64,000 nt of DNA from Dermanyssus gallinae (lineage: Eukaryota > Arthropoda > Arachnida > Mesostigmata > Dermanyssidae). Made by a program: the position numbers and the translations under genes. Below the pieces are notes generated by a model. It saw only the letters and a list, made by a program, of their open reading frames with translations, ran no database searches and was not told where the DNA came from. The stretch lies in contig QVRM01003936.1 of NCBI GenBank assembly GCA_003439945.1, forward strand, positions 1 through 64,000. The letters are read 5' to 3'. Positions 43,063-53,960 of the stretch are shown here, one piece after another; within the stretch, counting starts at the first letter, position 1; each line of letters begins with the position of its first letter.

Positions 43063-45880
43063 GTGGCAAACATACATCTACGAGTGATTCTCTGGAATTG
43101 TGAGGGACTTAAGGGGCTAATGGATCTTGCACGTGATGACATGTTTAAGTTGGTTGACATTGCACTTCTCACAGAGACATTTCAGCGGGACGAACTGCAT
43201 ATCAATGATATGCGGAGCTTTCACCAGCTGGCTGTCTTACCTGCGGGAGGTCGGGGAAGACCTGCGGGTGGGTTATCTATCTACCTACATAAACGCTTAC
43301 CACCGATGCAATGCGTCAGGAAAGATGAATACTGCGTAGTGCTCTCCTCTGGGAGGGTAAACGTCGCTATTCTATTTCCCTACCCACATTCGATTCTGCG
43401 GAGGTTGCTGAAACGGTGAGCTTTGGACTTTCAGAGTTAAATCTGACCATGCCAACTATCGTCGGCGGTGATTTCAATGCCAGAATCGATTAGTGGGGCC
43501 AACGATGATAAAGGCGAGGTGCTGCTTCAGGTGATGGAAATATTGGTCTGAAATGTGCTAACGGGCGTGAAGACTATACATATTTGAGTCACAATGGAAG
43601 CAGCACCATCAACCTGTTGTTTCACAACTTTGTCAGCCGTGAAATTGAAAGCTTCGATGTTCTTTATGAAGCGGCTCGAAAGCACCAACCAGTGTTGGCC
43701 GTTGTCGATGTTCCCGGTATTTGGCGAGACCGACATAACCCGCCGCGCTGGTCTGCAATGAGACGGATTAATCTATCTCTTTTGGACAGAGCGGTGGGCG
43801 GTCTTGAGGTAAGCCCTGACATCGATTCCACTTGTGATCAGTTGGAGAGAACGATGAGAAGTGCAGTGAAGTGGAAAGGTTATGGCAAAAGAGATCACGC
43901 CCGTGGTATTCTCGAGGCTGCTACCTCGCCCACGGTGAAGTGCTCGGACTCCTGCGCCAAGCAAGAGCCAGAGCAACATCATCACTGCAAGCCAGGCGGG
44001 ACTACTTTGAGCGTAGAAAGGCGTATATAAGACTCTGCTATGATCATAAAAGGGAACACGCAAGGCGGGAGGAACGACGGCTGATCGAAAGGGCAGAACG
44101 AGAGCCTTCAGCTTACATCGTGCGACCTCGTAGGGCGGTGAACCCGCTTAGCGACGGGCAGGTAAAGAGCCACCTAACTAATCTTTTATTCAATCGTGAC
44201 GTTGCGGCCGTATCTCCAATCGTACAGCATCCGCTTACACTAAGCAGCACAACATGAATCTGCCTTTCGAGGTGGAGGAGGTGTGTCAGGTCCTACGGTC
44301 ACTCCCGAAGAGAAAGAGCTCAGGGCCCGATCAGGTCTGCTATGAGCATTGGATCCAGTCACTTCCTCTCTTGGCAGAAACTCTTTGTGATTTCTTTAAT
44401 GAAATTATAAAGAGGGGGCGGATGCCTAAAGTCTGACATGTCGCCAGGCTTTCTCTTCTGTTCAAGGGTAGGCATGGTGATGACAAGCAGGATCCAAATC
44501 TCTATCGTGGAGTGGCGTCAGAACGCACATTGAAGAAGATTTTCTGTAAATTGGTTATTCGACGGATTGAGCGGGTGGCTGAAGAGGCACTTCCACCGGA
44601 GCAATTCGGTTTTAGAAGAGGCCGAGGCACCCGTGATGCAATCCATGTTCTCCGGTCAGAAATCGAGCGAGCTGTGGCACAACCCAAAGGTCATCTGTAT
44701 GCAGTTTTTATTGACTGCGTCAAGGCCTTTGACAAAGCTTCTCGCCATCTGCTGGTTGAAGCATTCCAACGAGCAGGAGTGGGTGGCTCTCTCCTGAGTG
44801 TAATAGCAAGTTTCTTTGAGGAGGACACCTTGTTGGTAGACGGTGAGCAGGGTGTATTAGAGATTAAGCAAAATGTGGGAACTCCGCAAGGAGACCCGCT
44901 AAGCTGCGTCTCGTTTACACTTCTCCTTGCTGACCTCGTCGGTTACGTCCGACAGGAGTACCAAAAAGCCGTAGTGGTAATGTATGCAGATGATATCGTG
45001 GTCGCTCATCGCGATTTAGGTGCCATCAAGCGCATTACCTCTATGATAGAGGCGTTCCTTGTCTCGAAGGGACTTGAGATAAACACCAGGAAGACCAAAG
45101 CCATGAAATTCAGGCGTGGAGGTCGATTGGCTGCCAGAGACGTTATACGTTGCTGCGGCCAACCATTGGAGTTTGTTAACTCCTTCCAGTAAATTGGCCT
45201 TCGGGTTCATTATACGGGAACGACGTTCACAGCGCATGTAAACGAAACAGTACGGAAGGCACTTGTCTCTCTTTACGGGGAAGTAGGCAATGTCCGAAGA
45301 CTGTCCGTTCTCTCAGCAGTGAGGCTCTTCATGCTTAGGATTGTTCGGGGCTGATGTACGGTCTTGACAGGGTGTGGAACCACCTCACGCTGGCGAATTT
45401 TGACCAGCTTGAAAGGTGTTTTTTATTATATATGAAGCGAGTGCTCTGCTTGCCTATCCGAGCGAGGAGCCGCTTTGTGTATCTCATGTCAGGCTGCCCA
45501 CCGGCTGCTGAAACAATCCGACTAAGGCTAAAGATGCCGCGTACAGTACCTTACGAATGTTTTATTTCGGAGTGGGAAGCTAAAGTCGAACAGGCCAGAC
45601 GGGAGGTCGGTGGTTTGGACGTTTTCAATGCCTTGCACCTTTAATCTGGTCCTGCATGTGACAATCGCCACGTATACACCAGGTACATAGTGCATGGTTA
45701 TCATTACCTGGTATGTTCAAACGCAACCTTTCACGAGGAGTACGAGTTGTGCACCTGCCGGCTCTGCCTGCAGAGGTGTGCCAAGTACCATGCAGTGGAA
45801 TGCACAGCGCTGGACCGCAAATCGCTGCACTACTTCTCTCGTCGGAAGCGTGAAGAAGACAGAGCAACATGAAGAAACAT
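43063..45880 (+). pseudogene. ZT-2 ORF2: endonuclease / RT with zinc tail
   Basis: The endonuclease starts with HLRVILWNCEGLKGLMDL (43069 on), then IALLTETFQRDEL, and IVGGDFNARI near 43458. After frameshifts the RT core is open from 44512 to 45192. It carries QFGFRRGRGTRDAI near 44602, AVFIDCVKAFDKA near 44701 (catalytic Asp), GTPQGDPLSCVSF near 44878 and VVMYADDIVVAHR (YADD at 44983-44994). TAA at 45190 and a frameshift near 45350 interrupt the thumb. The tail reads VHGYHYLVCS, CTCRLCLQRCAKYHAVEC (about 45690-45803). Its length, about 930 codons, is normal for a LINE ORF2. It is inactive as it stands. Confidence 0.8.
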
Positions 45881-45927
45881 TTTTGAAATGTATATTATAC
45901 TGAATTTGAGTGAAATAAACATAATTG

Positions 45928-45945
45928 TAATTATTGTAGAGTAGA
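45928..45945. repeat. Target-site duplication, right, of ZT-2
   Basis: An 18-nt copy identical to 41949-41966; it marks the 3' end of the element. Confidence 0.92.
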
Positions 45946-46422
45946 AGCCGTTGTCGGTACTTTCTCTTCTTGCAGTTTGTATATACCAATGCTAGGTTAT
46001 ACGGCCGGGTAAGTATGTCCGAGAGCATTTACGAAGGCCGACCGTACCACAGCTAAACAAGCAGTATACGAACATCATTGCAAAGTACGACCTATAAGAG
46101 CTAGCATAATACGCAAAGTACAGAACGTGGTGGAAAGACACTAAACATTGTGTGCACAGCCGATAGAACTAAACGCCAGGGCTTATAAGCATAGCTGAGC
46201 GTTGACAAACGATATACGTTTAATCCAATATGAAAGGGGATAATGAAACGGGATGACAGTAATCATTTAGAACTCGGTGAAATGTCGAAGCTGCAGACCA
46301 AAATTTTGCTCAGGCTGCTGCGAACATTTCATATAAAGTTATTATTTAAATGAACAATTTTCATTACCATGGTTTGATATGCATCCGACGTATTTTAAGG
46401 TATACGATTCCAACTTAATGAG

Positions 46423-46425
<3 letters not shown>
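45946..46425. other. No gene seen
   Basis: Spacer between the right duplication of ZT-2 and a (TA)n tract. Only short frames are present. Confidence 0.5.
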
Positions 46426-46426
<1 letters not shown>

Positions 46427-46476
<50 letters not shown>

Positions 46477-46493
46477 ATATATATTTGTATATA
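46427..46493. repeat. (TA)n tract, about 65 bp
   Basis: An almost uninterrupted TA run; no element end is recognised beside it. Confidence 0.95.
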
Positions 46494-46619
46494 TATGATA
46501 AAAAATAGTTGTGTATCATCCGTTTTATGGCAATTAATTTACGCCGTTTCAAAGACAATACGACCAAAGTTGACAGCCGCTAGTGGTGTTTCTCTCATCG
46601 ACAGCAATGTAGGTGTTTC

Positions 46620-46919
46620 TTAAGCACGCGTTAATGTACTGACCAGGCTAGGCTTGGTGCGTTTGTAAAAGTCCATCATCCACTCGTAGTAGGGAAATGT
46701 TTCCTTAACGAACCTGTAGATCTGCCGCCATGTATCGTCCGACCGCTTAAGCAAATCGTCTTTGTTGGCATTGTCATTGGTATTGTTACTGTCGGATTTG
46801 ACGTTTTTGTCTTTAGTATTATTGTCGTTGCTGCTTTTGTCGTCGTTTCTAGATGCCGGTCTCTCCCTGGTGAGCACAGGGGGGAGGGTAACGCGACGGG
46901 ACTTTTTCGTCGAACTCAT
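46620..46919 (-). CDS. Hypothetical small protein, 99 codons
   Basis: The ATG at 46917-46919 and stop at 46620-46622 bound it. The N-terminal 18 residues are basic (MSSTKKSRRVTLPPVL). The middle (about 25-60) is Asn/Asp/Lys-rich low complexity. The C-terminal 45 residues look foldable (DDTWRQIYRFVKETFPYYEWMMDF has regular hydrophobic spacing). No family is recognised. It lies in DNA without transposon signatures. It may be a small gene, an exon or a chance frame supported by AAC/AAT-rich sequence. Confidence 0.3.
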   Translation of the reverse strand: MSSTKKSRRVTLPPVLTRERPASRNDDKSSNDNNTKDKNVKSDSNNTNDNANKDDLLKRSDDTWRQIYRFVKETFPYYEWMMDFYKRTKPSLVSTLTRA

Positions 46920-46929
46920 TAATCTCCAA

Positions 46930-47490
46930 TCACTAAATCACTGAGTCAGTAAAAATAATAATAATAATCGCCTGCTCGCAAGCGAGCTTAACTCACGGCA
47001 GTAACTAGTCGGGCACAGTCGGGCCTGTCAATGTCAATGATTTCCTAATATTATCGGCGACGCCACCTGGCTTCTGTTAGGGGGTGAGGTGCATCTGTTT
47101 GTACACTCGTTTCGGGTGATCTCGGCTAAAGGCTGCCTGCGTCTCGAAAACGAGACCTTGCAAAGTGATTAGCAGGTCATACGACGGACACAACCGTGCT
47201 GCCAGCATTCGATTGTTAGGTCGCTCGCTCGGTCGTATACAAACAACGGGTAATTTCGTTAGCAGCTGTCAACAAACACACTTTGCCCAACGGTGTCGCA
47301 GTTAAGCGGGATTATAAGAATAATTGAAAGCTGGAAGAACAGTGCTGGAGCGGCTAACGCAAAAATGAGTTAGATAAATTGTACATATCATATCGATTCG
47401 TGTGTTTAAGTTTGTTGAACCACTCACGATTTCTTATCTCATTAGAGCCTTGGTCACTTCCCTGTCACTTCAACAAAAATTGCTGAATTC
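46930..47490. other. No gene seen
   Basis: Spacer with a short (AAT)n run near 46953-46967. Confidence 0.5.
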
Positions 47491-47493
47491 GTC

Positions 47494-49890
47494 CTATAAT
47501 AGGTGACCTAAGCTAACTCTGATTGTTTCCACTACCGGTCCGCAACCCGCTAGCAGGTACACGAAGCGGTTTCTTGACATTCGCGGCAAGCAAAGAACAC
47601 GCTTCATATATATTGTAAACCATCCTTCTAGCTGCGCAAAACTTGCCGTTGAAAGAGGGCCCCACACCCTGCCAAGGCTGTAACTTAACATTGGCACAAT
47701 CTTAAGTTCAAAAAGACGCACTGCCGCACTCAGAGACAGTCGTCGAGGGTCTCTCACACCCGTGTGAATAGAGGCAATAGCTGCCCAACACCTGTCGCCG
47801 ATGTGCTGGATAAAAGTCGTTCCCGTATAGTGTAGTCTTAGACCTAAATAAGGGAGGGAGTTGACAAACTCCAGCGGTTGGCCACAACAGGGAACTACGT
47901 ATGCTGCAGCCAGTCGACCCGCACGGCAAAACTTAATGGCTTTCGTCTTCCACGAATTTACGGCCCTTACGGTGAAGGTAACTTTCTACGTCGTCGACAA
48001 TTCGATGAATGGCACCGCGGTCCGGGCGGGTCACTACTATGTCATCCGCATGCATAACGACGACGGAGTTTGTAAACTCCTCCCGCACATGGCGGGCTAG
48101 GTCTGCGATGAGCAAAGAGAAGGCCAGGCAACTGAGAGGGTCCCCTTGAGAGGTCCCTACGTTTAGACTCAGCTGCAATGTGTCCTCGCCCACGAAGAAC
48201 CACCCACCCCAGCATGTCGAAGTGAATCGACTAGTAGGTGATGGGGAGCTTTGTCGAAAGCCTTAACACAATGTATAAAGACGGCGTACAAGTGACCCCC
48301 GGGACCAGCCAGCTTCCTCCTCAACTTCCGACTGGAGTACATAGATTGCCTTTTATGTACCTCGACCTTTCCTGAGTCTGAATCCTTCTCCACAGTTGGA
48401 GACAATCTCGAAATAATTAACTTAGCAAAACATTTCCCAAGACTGCTTTTCCGACGCGATGCACCGGTAGAAATTTAGATCGTCCAGCGTTGTCACTGTA
48501 TTTGCTCTTTAATAACAGAGTAAGCCTGGCCTCGTGCTAAACCTGGGGCATGTGTCTCCCGCTAAGTATCTGAATTAACAGATAACACAGCTCCCCTGCT
48601 TAAACAGTAGGCGACTCAGTCCAATGTTCGTAGTAGATCCCATCAGGACCGCTACTCTTCTTCTTGGGTAACCGGCGCAAGATCTGCACTACCTCTTCCA
48701 CCGTAAACGGCGAATTCATGCAGTGCTGCTCCAGAGTAAGCGGTTGCTCAATAACTAGGCTAGGCGCGGGTGTGTTTGCATCGAGCAGAGGGGCAGTAAC
48801 GTGCTGCCGCAACCGATCCTTTGGCATGCTGTGCATGCTTTTATTCAACCGGGGAACAATGTAGACATGGAATTCGCGCACTGCTCTCTCAAGCATTCCA
48901 AACTCCTCCTCCTCATCATTATACCGGCGCTTATTCTCTACAAGCAGTTTCTTGTAGGTTGCTCTATGTTGGCCATAGAGCGCTTTACGATGAGCAGCTA
49001 CTTAGGGGTTAGCTACTAGCCAGGAGCCCCAAGACTTCCCGACGTTTTAGGTAGCAAGCCTGTGTAAACCAGGACCGCGCCCGTCTTTGTTTTAACTTTA
49101 ATTTGACTACGGCTGCCTTGAAAGTGGCCTCCAAAGCGTGGTTGCTTTGTTCAATATCAGATGTTGATCTCAGCTGCCCTAATTTGCGCGCCAATACACG
49201 CAAATCTAGCTGCCTAGACAAACAAGTACGTTGTCGGCTGGGGCGCGCTTCTGACCAGGCATACACCGATACCCAGCACTGGCAGGTACTTCCGTGCTGG
49301 AATATTGAGAACCTCGCATTCTTGAAATTCCCTCGGATATTGACGGCTGTAAAACAGGAGGTCGATAGTGTTTCTTTCACTTAAACAAACGTAAGTGAAT
49401 TTATCACGCTTATTTGCGCAATGCAGACCTTTGTTCTCTAGAAGCTTAAGAAGCCCATCATCCTCCTGCCGGTCGCGCCACTTCTAATACGATAGTTGAG
49501 TTCACCGCCGACCAGGGCGGCTAGCTGGAAGTTTAGCCCCGCTACACCAGCACTGATTGCATCGGCCTTCAACATCATCGTAGTGAGGTCGCAGGTAGAA
49601 CAATGCGAGGTTGGAACTACCTGAAGTGAGTTTCATGCAACACTTACCTCGACATACACATTGCCTTCGGAGTGACCTTGCTCGTAATTAGATTGAAAGT
49701 CCACCTACTGGTCTTCCTCGTCCCCTGCCTGGAAGACTCGCTAGCAGATGAAACCTCATCGAAATGCAGTTCTTCTCGCATGAAAGTTTGCGTCAAGAGT
49801 ACAATGTCCAAATTTTTAAACAAACGTCCAGCTGTAAAGCTTCAGATAAACCACCGCAATTTCAAAGCAATAATTCGTAGCTGCTAGCAC
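47494..49890 (-). pseudogene. ZT-2 copy, minus strand: ORF2 remnant without its 3' end
   Basis: Read leftwards, the endonuclease is visible as IVLLTQTFMREELHFDE near 49815, GRGRPVGGLSI and LVGGELNYRI near 49510 (GDFN has become GELN). The middle matches ZT-2 around 49380-49010. The RT gives FTVEEVVQILRRLPKKKSS near 48700, then YAVFIHCVKAFDKAPHHLL near 48280 with the catalytic Asp of motif A replaced by His. GTSQGDPLSCLAFS lies near 48150 and VVVMHADDIVV near 48060, with YADD reading HADD. The thumb reads KRVLCLPRMSRNRFVYLL near 47590. The copy stops there; the zinc tail and 3' UTR are absent. Loss of the 3' end implies a later deletion. Confidence 0.78.
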
Positions 49891-49899
49891 TACTGTGTG

Positions 49900-50570
49900 T
49901 CTCCCGGTTAGCCAATTACGCAGCTGTTCTGCCGACTTTGTTCAGCTGAAGCCCGCTAAACGGAGAGCCTTCATGGGCAGCACACGGTTTTCACACAGTG
50001 TAAGCTCACCCAGGTCTACGTCTGCACTTCCTGCTCGGAGAGGACGGTGCTTTCTATTCGCGTTGGTTTCGTTTAGTCCGCAGCCGCTCGCTTGTGAATT
50101 TAGGAGGCATCGCTCTGCTTCGGCCCCAAGGGTCCTCCATCCTGCTTTTCTGGGCTGTTGCTGCTGGTCGATCTACCACTCTTACTCGCAAGCTTTCCCT
50201 TCTCTTTGCCTATTCTCTTCACCAGCTGGAAGCCTTCCTCCAGCTGCTACGTGGGCTGTCTATGCACAGTCCATTATTTCTACTACCGGTTTGCGCGACT
50301 GCCGTAGTGACGTCACGTTCGGCTGACGACGCCGGTTTCTCCTTCCTCTCCAGCCTTTCCCGCTGTTGTTGCTGCCGCTCAACCGCTCTATCTCTCTTCC
50401 GGCCGCTGCTGGCGCTGTTGAGCGAGATCGACAACACTCTTGGCGACGGTTGTGAGAGGCGTCTGCTTCGACTGCTGCTGCGGTTTCTGCACTCGATGTC
50501 TCTGCTGTTCCTGGCACTGTTGTTGCTGTTGGTTTTGTTTACCAACAGAACGGGTGACGGTGGACGCATT
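49900..50570 (-). pseudogene. ZT-2 copy, minus strand: ORF1 remnant
   Basis: Upstream of the minus-strand ORF2, the sequence reads VLPMKALRLAGFS and KSAEQLRNWLTGRH near 49990-49930, like ICALRVARLAQKTS in the other ZT-2 ORF1. Further upstream (50569-50219) the minus frame is rich in Arg, Ser and Gln (SSSRSRRLSQPSPRVLS and RAVERQQQQRERLERKE). That is consistent with the low-complexity linker. The PHD finger is not recognised. The plus-strand Leu/Cys-rich frames here are shadows. Confidence 0.5.
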
Positions 50571-51950
50571 TAAGACGTTCGAACCAATTATGAGCTTGGC
50601 GGTCTCAGGACTCAAGCTAAACGACGTCAAGTGCAAAATTTTCTTCCCCCTTTCAAAAGGACCCTTATCTCGATTCTATGTTTCAACTGGTGCGCAATCT
50701 TCTGGCAGCTGCGAGGTTGATTTCCGATCACGAATTCGAGCTTCTAGGGACGCCAATTCTCGACGACTCTATTGGCTTATTTTTTTTCTAAAAAAGACTC
50801 TGATCTTGTTCGCTGGTGCTTTCGACTGCGACTCTTGGACGCTTAGCCATCCCTCTACCTGTTTTGCGTAAGTTTGTCAACTTCGAGGCTGATGTACCTC
50901 ATACGATGCTCACGAGCCTAAGCCAAACCGGATCTGCTTTAGTCGTTCGACGAAACCTTGCAAAGTACCCTAAGGTTTAGCTTAGGCAAACCTCGTGGTT
51001 ACAAGCTTCCCCAGGGGGAATGGGGATTCGCATGGCTTTGCAAGTTGCCTTGTCTGCTTACCTCGGTTCTCTAAAAAATACCTGGACTTTGGTGCTAGGA
51101 ATCACACCACCAGATGCCTACACCAGTTTCATCGCCCAAATGGAACAAGCTTGCCGCTACTATGCAGAAAAGTGGGGTTCATTGCCTTAACTCATTTCAC
51201 AATCGACTTTGGACTTGCAAGTAGTTAAATCGACCCAGGAGCGGTTAATGACCCAGGCGAACAACGTTAAAGAGCAGGCGCAAATAAAAGCCGTGATCGA
51301 TCCGATGAGCGGAAAATGGCTTCAAGCTAATCCCTCACCGCAGCTGGGGACGAAGCTGGATAATACCACACTCCTCATCGTCTCCGGCCTGCGTCTGGGG
51401 TAATCAGTCTGCTTCACACACGATTGTGCAAAGTGTGATATGCCGGAGTTTTCTACGGGTGAGCATGCCCTCGCTTGTAAGAGGAGCGCCGGTAGGTTCT
51501 CAAGGCATTCAGCTTTGAGCGACGTAATACACCGGGCAATGCAGTCAGTCCATACCCGAGCACTCAAAGAGGCAGCCGGTCTGTCAGCCAACTGCGTCCG
51601 TACGGCCCGACTCTATGTCTATGGAGTGAATATCGCTGCCTTGTGTACAAAGTCACCGTGTCTTGCACGTTGGCCGCTTCTTATGCTCGCCATACAGCCG
51701 CCTTGCTGAAGATCGCAAGTTGGTAAAATATCGTGAACCGGAGCAAAACTTTATTGTTAAACCAATCGCCTTTGAGACATTGGGCCCAATGGGAAAAATC
51801 ACAAGGAGCTTTCTGGCGGAACTGGGATCCAGAGTCGCAGCGTCAACCAGCGATAGAAGGGCATGGCAGTTTTTGCTACAAATAATAATCCAGTGAAATT
51901 CAACGCGGAAACGCCGCGTCGATAATTGGTTCATTGCCCAATAGCAAGGG
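50560..51950 (+). pseudogene. RLE-2 copy, plus strand, heavily decayed
   Basis: It begins just after the RT catalytic box: SGLKLNDVKCKIFF near 50602 matches SGLELNSEKCELIY of the 23514-25245 copy. Later landmarks are MQVALSAYLGSLK-type sequence near 51034, and SGKWLQANPSPQLGTKLD near 51308. The zinc motif is CDMPEFSTGEHALACKR near 51434, with HGLSC reading HALAC. The C-terminal block VKPIAFETLGPMGKITRS lies near 51751. The PDG...WDAT nuclease core is not readable. This is an old, 5'-truncated copy. Confidence 0.7.
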
Positions 51951-52178
51951 ACTCCCCTTTCTGCCGTAGCCGAATCGAGTCGGCGTCTTAATTATATCTG
52001 CAACTAAATAACCTAAATAGGTAATCTTTGGTACACCAAAAATTGCGGGGGAGGTAATTTAAACTACAGGTGTCGCGCAGGGCGATGGACTGAGTCCACT
52101 TCTGTTTTTCGTACTTCTGGGTGGGCTGCCAGAACGGACAAGGATGAGCTGAAACCGAGAGTGGGCCAACATTTTAGA

Positions 52179-53960
52179 TTCAGATTTAGATTCAAAACGT
52201 GGTTTATTTGCGAAACTGCATTACAAATGCTTAAGTTTTCGAGAAACAAATGACATTTGATAAAATAGAGTGAATTTACACAGTCACATGGTTATATATA
52301 CAGGTGTGTGCACAGTAAACCGGTGATCAGTTCATCGGTGTGATTCAGCATTGTAGCAAGGAAATACGCTCGTCACAACAGTATTGCCGACTCTTTGTAT
52401 GGTGGCTCCCATAACTCATGAATCAATTGCCATCTCCGCAGCTCTTCACTTCACAACGCCTGCTAATAACCTCACCGATCTGTTATACCAGAGCCGGTAG
52501 CAAGATACTTTTTCAATTCCCGCACAAATATACTCACAGAGGAGAGAGATCGTATGCGTCCTGGTAGAGCGCCCCAAACATGCGCCAGCCGACACAATAA
52601 GGAATGAGACCTAAGTTTCTTTTTGGTCCGCGGTATCACAAACACTGTCGCTCTACGCAGTTGCCCTCTCCGCCTAGGTACCAATGGAAATACTTTATCC
52701 GGCGGTAGTAAACCACGAGAGGTTTTGTAAGCAAGCGTAGCCACTCTAAGAAAATATATTTTGGAGACTGGTAAAAGGTCATAAGCAGCGAACAGATCAC
52801 TAACTGACTCGTAGCGCCGTCTGGAGAAGATCGCGCGAAGTGCATCATTTTGAATCACCTGGATCCTTCGAAGAATGCCTCTGTACCCACCACCCCACAA
52901 CAGAACACCATATCATAAAATAGATAAAAACAAGGCCTTGTAGACCGTTAAAAGTCCCTCAATGGGAAACCCCACCTGCCTTAATCTTCGCAAAGTTGCA
53001 ATAACTGCATAACACTTTGGTATCAATTGATCTATGTGAGAATGCCAGGATAAATGTTCATGCAATACTAAACCGAGATACCTCACCGCCAGAGATCGAT
53101 GTACCGTATTAGCACCCAGTTAAAAACTATCGGGCAATTGAAGCAGCCTTCTAGCGGGTCGAAATACTAAGATATTGGTTTTGCTCGTATTTACCACCAA
53201 TCCGTATTCATTGAAAACTTTAACAACTTTTTCAGCCAACAAGCTGCCAAATAGATTGAACAGGCCCAACATTTACAGATTGAGATCTATCCTCAAGATA
53301 AGATCTAAACCAGCTAACTGTAGAGACCGTGCAGCCAAAGTGGGTCAACATCTGGGTAAACAATCCATGGTCAAGGCAATTGAAGGCAGACGCCACGTCC
53401 AGAAACTGCTGCCACAGATGTCCTAGGGCTAAGTCTGTCGATCGGTTTTTACGAAAGCCAAATTGGTCTGATGAGAGGAAGTTAATGTCCTTTAGATAAC
53501 GAGTTAGGCTCAGTAACACTAACTTTTCAAAGATCTTGAAAATATAGTCAACAACTGAAATAGGACGGTAGCTGGGCAGCAAGACACTTATACCCCTTTA
53601 CCTTTGTATATTGGGATTACGTTGGTAGATCGCAGACATCTAAGGAAGTAGCCGTGTTGAAAAGATAGGTTTATTATTCTTCTCAAAGGAGCTGCAATAA
53701 CGGGGGAAGTTAACTTTAACAACTTAGCCGGATCACCTATGATTCCACAAGCCCAGTTAGCATTCAAGTTCCTTATCACACACTCAACATCAGAGGCCTG
53801 TTATTTGGTCTCCTTTGGCCAAAGTTCGTCAAGGCGGCGCCTATCAGTACACGGATTTAATAACTTTATAGTTTTATATCCAACCGTAGCGAAATGTAGG
53901 TTAGTTCGTCGGCGATCGACTTTGGTTCACTAATCGTCTGACCCGTGCTGGAAATTAAGA
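52179..53960 (-). pseudogene. JK (Jockey/CR1-type) RT region, catalytic box deleted
   Basis: Reading leftwards: FQHGYFLRCLRSTNVIPIYK near 53660, then LLPSYRPISVVDYIFKIFEK near 53560. DQFGFRKNRSTDLALGHLWQ and the motif-A region DVASAFNCLDH follow near 53395. After SYLEDRSQSVNVGPVQSIW near 53270 the sequence jumps to KVVKVFNEYGLVVNTSKTN. The segment that should hold SVLGP and the YADD box is therefore missing, roughly 200 nt. The thumb and C-terminus are well kept (IQVIQNDALRAIFSRRRYES near 52850, HSLLCRLAHVWGALPGRIRS near 52570). The 3' end is a short tandem of gattcagattta units at 52178-52195. The copy cannot polymerise DNA. Confidence 0.8.

Larger units (their letters stand above)
41967..45927 (+). 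mobile_element. ZT-2: full-length LINE, 3961 bp, with 18-bp TSD
   Basis: It is flanked by a perfect direct repeat, taattattgtagagtaga, at 41949-41966 and 45928-45945. That fixes both ends. The 5' UTR is only 20 nt (taagttgtctgctagcagtcg). The 3' end is gaaataaacataattg with no poly(A). It contains a PHD-finger-like ORF1 and an endonuclease-RT ORF2 with a zinc tail. Both are broken by a few stops and frameshifts. The perfect duplication and full length suggest moderate age. Confidence 0.9.

Noticed and set aside
39558..46919. Two minus-strand ORFs (39558-39794 and 46620-46919) both starting MSSTKK as a gene pair
   Set aside because: The first uses GTG rather than ATG and the proteins have nothing else in common, so the similarity is likely chance.
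50094..50573. A 159-codon plus-strand Leu/Cys-rich ORF resembling a membrane protein
   Set aside because: It is the shadow of an Arg/Gln/Ser-rich minus-strand linker of a ZT-2 ORF1.
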